From: Panulirus ornatus
Taxonomy: Eukaryota; Arthropoda; Malacostraca; Decapoda; Palinuridae
Length of the DNA: 64,000 nt
Direction: 5' to 3'
Assembly (NCBI RefSeq): GCF_036320965.1
Contig: NC_092249.1
Coordinates: 4,866,614-4,930,613, forward strand
The position numbers and the translations under genes are program-made. The notes below the pieces were generated by a model, which was not told the DNA's origin, searched no databases, and worked only from the letters and a program-made list of their open reading frames with translations. Positions 57,711 through 64,000 of this stretch are shown one piece after another; positions within the stretch are counted from its first letter, which is position 1; the number at the start of each line of letters is the position of its first letter.

Positions 57711-58243
57711 TATACAGCATTATTAACACTGATTTGATCAGAGTTCAATAATTTTTCCCATAAAGACGACGCGCCAACAGGCTGAGTATTCTGAATGGCT
57801 ATAAATATAACAATCCATATACATTCAACTGTATAAAACAAGCGGTTTCTATTACCCATTATTATGTGTCTGTGTTCATACACTAAACAGCACAAAGAAC
57901 TTAATGTGGGTAAATATCTTTCTTATATTCCTATTCAGATCATGTTTGAGGTCATCAATGTGCATGACCCTATATAGTCCCACATACAACACGCTGTACC
58001 CTGCTTTATACACCCCATGCAAATGGAAATAGATTTAAAGATAAGAAAACGGAAACTCTCAAGAATTCTCTGCAGCACCGAGAATTGTACCATTCGTTTC
58101 ATAAAACGCTATATAAGTTCTATATATGATTCATCTGTTGTTAAGAAATGAGAAACACTCAAATCCCACAAATATTCATTTAAGTCTTAACCTCCATCTA
58201 CTTTACGCGATAGCAGGGAAGTATGCCTTGATATGTACAAATG

Positions 58244-58245
<2 letters not shown>
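57711..58245. other. No gene seen
   Basis: A+T-rich unique-looking sequence. Confidence 0.5.

Positions 58246-58280
<35 letters not shown>
58246..58280. repeat. (CA)n microsatellite
   Basis: About 17 CA units. Confidence 0.95.
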
Positions 58281-58282
<2 letters not shown>

Positions 58283-58769
58283 GAGCAAGACCCAAACGGA
58301 TCTGACCAATCCCCGGGCATTTACCTGACCCACGCAGCCAATCACGTTGAGCTTGCGTCTGCGCATGACTACATACTGTAATATACTCCAATATGTTCAC
58401 ATACCGATGGCACTACAGCTTACCATTCTGTCGTTGGTAAGTACTCATCACTGGCCATAATTTCCACACCCGTCACTCTCTGCTGAAGTCGAAAAGTAGG
58501 GAGGCGTTGAGTTCCAAGTATCGCTAAAACTCTTCAACTCTTCATTCAATACTTCTTTTTTTTTCCCCCAGTACGCTTAATACCTATTGAAAATATAGTT
58601 CGTTACATGTACTGGGTAATTAGTACAGTATAATCTAGAAAATAATATTCTATTTTCTATTTCTCTGATATGATACAGAGGTGGGTTGCTCTCAAACAAA
58701 TGCAAATGACATCTGTCTACTGTTTGACTACATCAACATTTGGTCCTCATTTACAATCTTGATGTAAAA

Positions 58770-59015
58770 AAAGAAAAAAATCCCATCGTAAGTTTCCGTA
58801 TTAACCCACATCATCACTTCATCTTCATTTACACTGCTTGACGTAAAAAAAGTCCCATCATATGTTTCCGTATTAACCCACATCATCACTTCATTCTCAT
58901 TTACACACCTTAATGTAAAAAAAAAGTCCGATCATATGTTTCCGTATTAACCCACATCATCACTTCATCTTCATTTACACTGCTTGATGTAAAAAAAAAA
59001 AAAAAAAAGTCCATC
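58770..59015. repeat. About 70-bp repeat, 3.5 copies
   Basis: TTTCCGTATTAACCCACATC, ATCACTTCATCTTCATTTAC and CTTGATGTAAAAAAA with variable poly-A. Confidence 0.9.
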
Positions 59016-59589
59016 ATTAAGGTTCCTTATTCATATATTGTTCAAAATATACCTGCTCTAATGAAGCTAGTATGGTGCACCATAAACCTATATAAACATA
59101 TATACATACATACATACGATGTAAAAACTTTACATCATAATTACACAGATAAAAACTAACGTTATCATTACAGGAAACAATGACCTATGTACTCTCTACG
59201 TAACTGTACCGACAAGTTATTCATGAAAATGTCATGTCTGTCAGCTACATCAATCCCTCTTTCACTGCTCTTCGCTTACAGTCTAAGCCAAGCAGCACGG
59301 CGGTCCGATTTTCAAATAACATTTACCGTGTTCAAAAGTTTACTCCCTCCATAATGAAACGTGCCCGTAGGCTCTATTTTATTTTATATTCAAGAGTTTC
59401 TAGTAAATTCCCGCGAGCCGCATTCTGAGCGTTGTTTTCGGACACAAAGGGGAAACCATTCTAACTGCCTCAATAGTGGCAGGATGTGTGATTAACGCCC
59501 AGTTTCCTCCATCAACAGATCTGCCAACTCGGTGAAAGATGAGGGTGGAGACAGACACGCTGCTGACACTCATGGCGGCATTTCATTTC
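59016..59589. other. No gene seen
   Basis: A+T-rich sequence with short tetranucleotide patches near 59105. Confidence 0.45.
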
Positions 59590-60090
59590 CCTACGTGTTT
59601 CGCAAGTGTACTACCTACACCCTCACGTTAGTACACAACACTATAACGTTTCGCAAGTGTACTACCTACACCCCCACGTTAGTACACAACACTATAACGT
59701 TTCGCAAGTGTACTACCTACACCCTCACGTTAGTACACAACACTATAACGTTTCGCAAGTGTACTACCTACACCCCCACGTTAGTACACAACACTATAAC
59801 GTTTCGCAAGTGTACTACCTACACCCTCACGTTAGTGTACACTATAGCATTTCGCAAGTGTACTTCCTACATCCTCACGTTAGTACACAACACTATCACT
59901 ATAACGTTTCGCAAGTGTACTACCTACACCCCCACGTTAGTACACAACACTATAACGTTTCGCAAGTGTACTACCTACACCCTCACGTTAGTGTACACTA
60001 TAGCATTTCGCAAGTGTACTTCCTACACCCTCACGTTAGTACACAACACTATAACGTTTCGCAAGTGTACTACCTACAACCTCACGTATA
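59590..60090. repeat. 51-bp minisatellite, about ten copies
   Basis: TTTCGCAAGTGTACTACCTA then CACCCTCACGTTAGTACACA. A 45-bp variant (GTGTACACTATAGCA) occurs twice. The unit is 17 codons, so frames stay open artefactually. Confidence 0.94.
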
Positions 60091-60179
60091 AATGCATCAA
60101 TTGGCAAAAGGAAAAATAATGCTAACATGTACCTCTAGCAGTTTAAAAATAGTAATATTGACAAATGTCACTTCCTGCC

Positions 60180-60245
60180 AGTAAAAAAGCACTCATGTTA
60201 TTAACTAAGCACTCATGTTATTAACTAAGAACTCATGTTATCAAT
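60180..60245. repeat. 20-bp repeat, three copies
   Basis: CTCATGTTATTAACTAAG with CA or AA. Confidence 0.85.
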
Positions 60246-63000
60246 TAGTCTATCACAATTATAGTCTGCGTACGAGTTCACTTCATATGAACTTAGAATA
60301 TAGCAACGCGCCATCTCATGGCTATGGACATTCATCGCTTTGATCCCTCTCGATACCACACAAGAACAGGAGTCACTAAAAAGAAATGGGACCCCACAAG
60401 TGAACCATCACATTAATTGTATTCTATGTATGAAAAAAAAAAAAAACATACCAGTGTCTTATGAACCATTTTTCGAGAATTTCAATGAATGATGCGATTC
60501 GAAAGTGATATATGTCGTTGTATCCAAAGATACTAGAAAATACTGTATGTAATCGTACTTTAAAGCTATCATAAGTTTTATCAGAATCACATTCGTAAAG
60601 ATCACAGTTCAATAATTGGGTTCATCACATGAAAGCTGTAATTCTTGGGGAAAAAATATATCACCTATAACCTACTGGTACCTCATTCACTCACACTACA
60701 TCAATTGTTGATGGTGTAACTCAGTATGAATTAATCTTGAAAATTTTGATGTCTGTAAAAGTTACCCCTTCCGTTCTCTACTTGTAGTCAACTCATTTTC
60801 TACAGATTATACAGGGATGACTTAACTTTAGTCACTCAACACTGAAACCTTAAATTCCCAGCTAACCCTCAAGGGTTTAACACAGGCACGCAACGACAGT
60901 TCTGTATTCAGCTAATGGAGAATGAAGGTGTTAACGAATGACGCAATAGCACAGTGAAAGAACATTACCAAATGCTCAAATGACCACGAAAACATGTGAA
61001 TCTAGTTAGATATGTCGTAAACATCAGGGCCCCAAGGGTAGCACTATTAGTAAAATTACGTTACTTTTAAACTTTAAGTTATTTCCTCAAGTAAACCACT
61101 CCTCATTTTAAAACTTGTATTCATACTTATCCGATTCACATCCTTTTTTTATCGCTGCGAATAGGGGTCTGTAAGCATAGTGCAACAATCGTAATTCGGT
61201 TGGATAACTAAATATTCTCACTTCACGTAGTAATTTCACCCTCCAGACTGGTCTATTTCACTGCATGACACAGTACCTCACTAACAGAGACTGACTGAAT
61301 CATCACATACCTAATAGTCTACAATATTGTAATTCGTTTATACACGGAGTACTTAAGAAAACGCGACCCTTAATAAACATTGTAAAAGTGCTTAATAATA
61401 ACATGTATTAAGTAGCCGGGGTACATTATAGAGTAAAAATCTACTTTGGCTCCGCATAGAACCTAACTTCGGTGATGGGAAGTTGTGGAGTGTATCAAGG
61501 TAAAGAAAGACAAGCTAAAATAAGGTAATTTTTGTTTTGTATGGGTTAGGTTAGGTTAGACGAATGTAATGTTGATAAATTTCCACTGTCATCGGCTATT
61601 GGTAACCCATTTACGGAAGTTATTATATTTTTCAATTTACGTACGATATCTTTTTTTTTTTTTCAAGCCTACTGACACGAATCAATTCTAGCCCTAAATA
61701 TTGTGTATTACCCGCAAAGCATAATAATCATAACTGTCGACTTTTATCTAAAACTCCAGCCAATAACGGTGCATCTTCAAACACGTCAATGCTCCAAAGA
61801 CATATACCAGTCTAGGTAAAAGGTTTAATGATTAATTCTGCATCGAAAAATTCCTCAACATGGAATGGAGGCAAAACATGCGATACATAAGAAAAACCTG
61901 ATCACATTCACTTGAGCACATTATATATCAAACTATTGAATATATAATAATGTGAAAATTTGACACGACTTATTCGAATTACGATTTTCTGACAGTTTTA
62001 AAGCTTAGGTATATCTTTCCTGGGACACTTTCCTAATCTTAGAAAGCTAAGAAATCCATGTTATTTTGAGAGCAAAGCAGTAGTTATTAAAAAAAAAAAA
62101 AAAAAGGCACCTCAGTCTCTCCAATTCACAAAACAGCCATGAAGTCTGAGATTATCAACTGTCTGTCCTCTTTGCACTAATACATCTCTCGATTGCCAAC
62201 CTAGGTTACAAGAGAGGCTGAAATTTATGTAAAATGAGCCTAGGAAACATGAGAAGGCATTTTAAAACATTCCTAGACTACAAGAGCATGTAATCTACTT
62301 AAAAATGTGCATGCATAGGTTTTCACCCGGAAAAAAAAGTTTATTTCTTTTTTTCAAAGAAAGCTAAATTAGGTTGCTTGGCCTAGATTACAAAAAGTGG
62401 GTCAAGGACACTAGATTATAAACTAGATTGGCTATATCTAGTGTGAAAGCACATGACAATCACAACCTCACATAATTTAACATCACGACTTAACATATTT
62501 CGTAAAACACAAACAAAACACTACTTCTTGTTAAAACGTACACAGCACAATGTTATAAAGGTAATAAATACACATCTTAATTGTAAGGAAAGGGACAATG
62601 TTTCATAAAAGTGCAAACAGTACGACTGGAATATTCTATAATGTTCTAAGGGACAGTTAAGGATAGCTGGCAGACAGATAAAGGTTAGAAAGCACTAGTC
62701 CTTGGGGGCTCAGTAGACACAACAGGTAATCCTAGGATTTCTTCCTTAAATATACACAATTTTGTCAACTATAGTCGGCACTGTGGACCAAATGGTAATT
62801 CATTGACTTATATACTCCCTACTTCATTTCTAGATCTACCGACTTTTCTTAAGGAGAAAAAACTTATTAGAATATCAATTCAAACAATTATATGAATTTA
62901 TATAAGTTCTGATGCGCAAAATAAACTACATTAATTGCATCGCTCATACCCGCAGCCATTTCACCTTTGAATTAAAACAATGCTACTCATTAACCTCAGC
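60246..63000. other. A+T-rich, repeat-poor DNA with no recognised gene
   Basis: Unlike the rest of the window this stretch lacks minisatellites. It has a few poly-A/T runs (60430, 61650, 62090) and GGTTAGGTTAGGTTAG at 61552-61567. It could be intron or untranslated sequence of a neighbouring gene. Confidence 0.5.
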
Positions 63001-63007
63001 TTACCCA

Positions 63008-63037
63008 GCCACACTTCAAGTAACCTTGAAGTGTGGC
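63008..63037. other. Perfect 13-bp hairpin
   Basis: GCCACACTTCAAG, loop TAAC, CTTGAAGTGTGGC; no mismatch. Confidence 0.8.
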
Positions 63038-63340
63038 AAGGGGCTTTTCAATCAAACAACAGCGAAAACAATCGGGACCAAAAAAAAAGAAAAATTGTAG
63101 TTTGACCCACTCGTGCTAACGCGTCGAGAAATGAACGGAAGGTTCTAGAATAACTCACCAAAACAAAATTAACTTCAGAACAATTATCTAAATTACAGAC
63201 TTCTCCCAAAGATAAACATGCTCATAAACGAGCAGATGGGCACTTACTGCTCGCACCACATATTCCTTTGATGCACGACAGTCTACTTAAGTCTACTTAA
63301 GAGAACAAATTATGCATGATACGAAAAGTAGTTTACCTAC

Positions 63341-63393
63341 CTTTGGTTGACGACGGCCTCCCTCCCCCAGTGTTCAGGGATCCGTTGCAGCAT
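63341..63393 (-). CDS. Possible first coding exon of an unidentified gene
   Basis: On the reverse strand an ATG with G at -3 opens 17 codons (MLQRIPEHWGREAVVNQ) ending at a strong donor AAAG|GTAGGTAAAC. Neither partner exon nor family is recognised. The + strand shows an equally plausible acceptor (CCTCCCTCCCCCAG at 63357-63370), so the strand is open. Confidence 0.2.
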
Positions 63394-63544
63394 TACAATT
63401 GTAAGGCTCACAGGTCTTAGTACGTAATCACTTCACATCAAATCTATCACTAGAACACAAACTAACGTTCTAACAGTACGTGTTATTTCAAGCCAACGGC
63501 GTACCGCGTTAACAACCCAAACCTAAATGTTGCCTCTATGGGGT

Positions 63545-63690
63545 TCTGTATCTTAAAAAGCGTATAAAACTATTTTATCTATTTGCAATTTCCTTGATAT
63601 ATCACACTTAAGCCAATGTTGTATAAAACTATATCAATCTATTTGCAATTCCCTTGGTATATCACACTTAAGCCAATGTTACAAAATGGA
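63545..63690. repeat. About 68-bp tandem duplication
   Basis: TATCACACTTAAGCCAATGT and ATCTATTTGCAATT occur twice in the same order. Confidence 0.85.
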
Positions 63691-64000
63691 TAGCGTATAA
63701 TGAAATAACTGCACGACATACCTTTTGAAATTTCTGTAATGGCTGTAAGGTTGTTCTAACCATGTTCTATTCTTTCAAGTTTATAAAACAATGTGCCGAT
63801 CACCCTTTCAGAATCTTTTAACTACACTGCCATTTTAACCAAATATATTTCACCTATCTTATATCTCACCGGATGAACATATAGTCACTCAAGTCTGTTC
63901 GGCTTCTACAGAAATCACTGTTAGTCTTCTTACACTGTTCTGTCACTTTTGTTCAGGAGAATAAAAAAAAAAAAAATGCCAAAGAATAGCTACGGATCTG

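Noticed and set aside
59532..60119. Open frame of 195 codons
   Set aside because: The unit is 51 bp (17 codons), so this is repeat read-through.
61552..61567. TTAGG-like telomeric repeat (GGTTAGGTTAGGTTAG)
   Set aside because: Only three units of the arthropod telomere motif; expected by chance in a large genome and not a telomere.

Overview
The window reads as animal nuclear DNA, most likely from a decapod crustacean. Three things point there: very dense microsatellites of (TA)n, (GA)n and (CA)n, many minisatellite arrays, and a gene of the divergent ionotropic-receptor type that is strongly expanded in decapods. The species call is inference; no sequence search was possible.

One gene can be assembled with confidence. 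It is a complete ten-exon, 631-residue divergent ionotropic receptor (IR) on the + strand at 50116-56295. Every intron is GT-AG and the phases are consistent (1,0,2,2,0,0,2,2,0). It has a signal peptide, a short N-terminal region, split ligand-binding halves S1 and S2, three membrane segments plus a pore loop, and a basic C-terminal tail. It is the only protein-coding gene I can support. A possible first coding exon of another gene lies on the - strand at 63341-63393, at low confidence.

Almost everything from 1 to 49700 is tandem-repeat landscape. Adding up the intervals listed below gives roughly 24 kb of repeats. There are more than 30 minisatellite families with units of 19 to about 195 bp, and long di- and tetranucleotide tracts. 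One 21-bp minisatellite family (core CTTGAGCACGACGGTACGA or its complement) recurs at about eleven places: 1.5-4.8, 5.4-5.7, 12.6, 21.9, 30.0, 31.7, 37.9, 38.8, 43.9, 46.3 and 51.2 kb. At five of these the array runs, always in the same relative order and orientation, into a short partly palindromic core around CCTTTGACCT. This suggests a dispersed element with an internally expanding repeat.

Interspersed elements include a family of about 145 bp sharing a TCGCTAACGCGGGAGACAGC core. One copy has a matching empty site next to it that fixes its boundaries. There are also several tRNA-derived SINEs with A and B boxes, two of them inside introns of the receptor gene.

In the receptor gene, tandem repeats run directly through splice sites. 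The intron 5 array ends in the real acceptor of exon 6, and the real donor of exon 9 is the first copy of an intron 9 array. The last 4 kb (60-64 kb) is A+T-rich and nearly free of tandem repeats.
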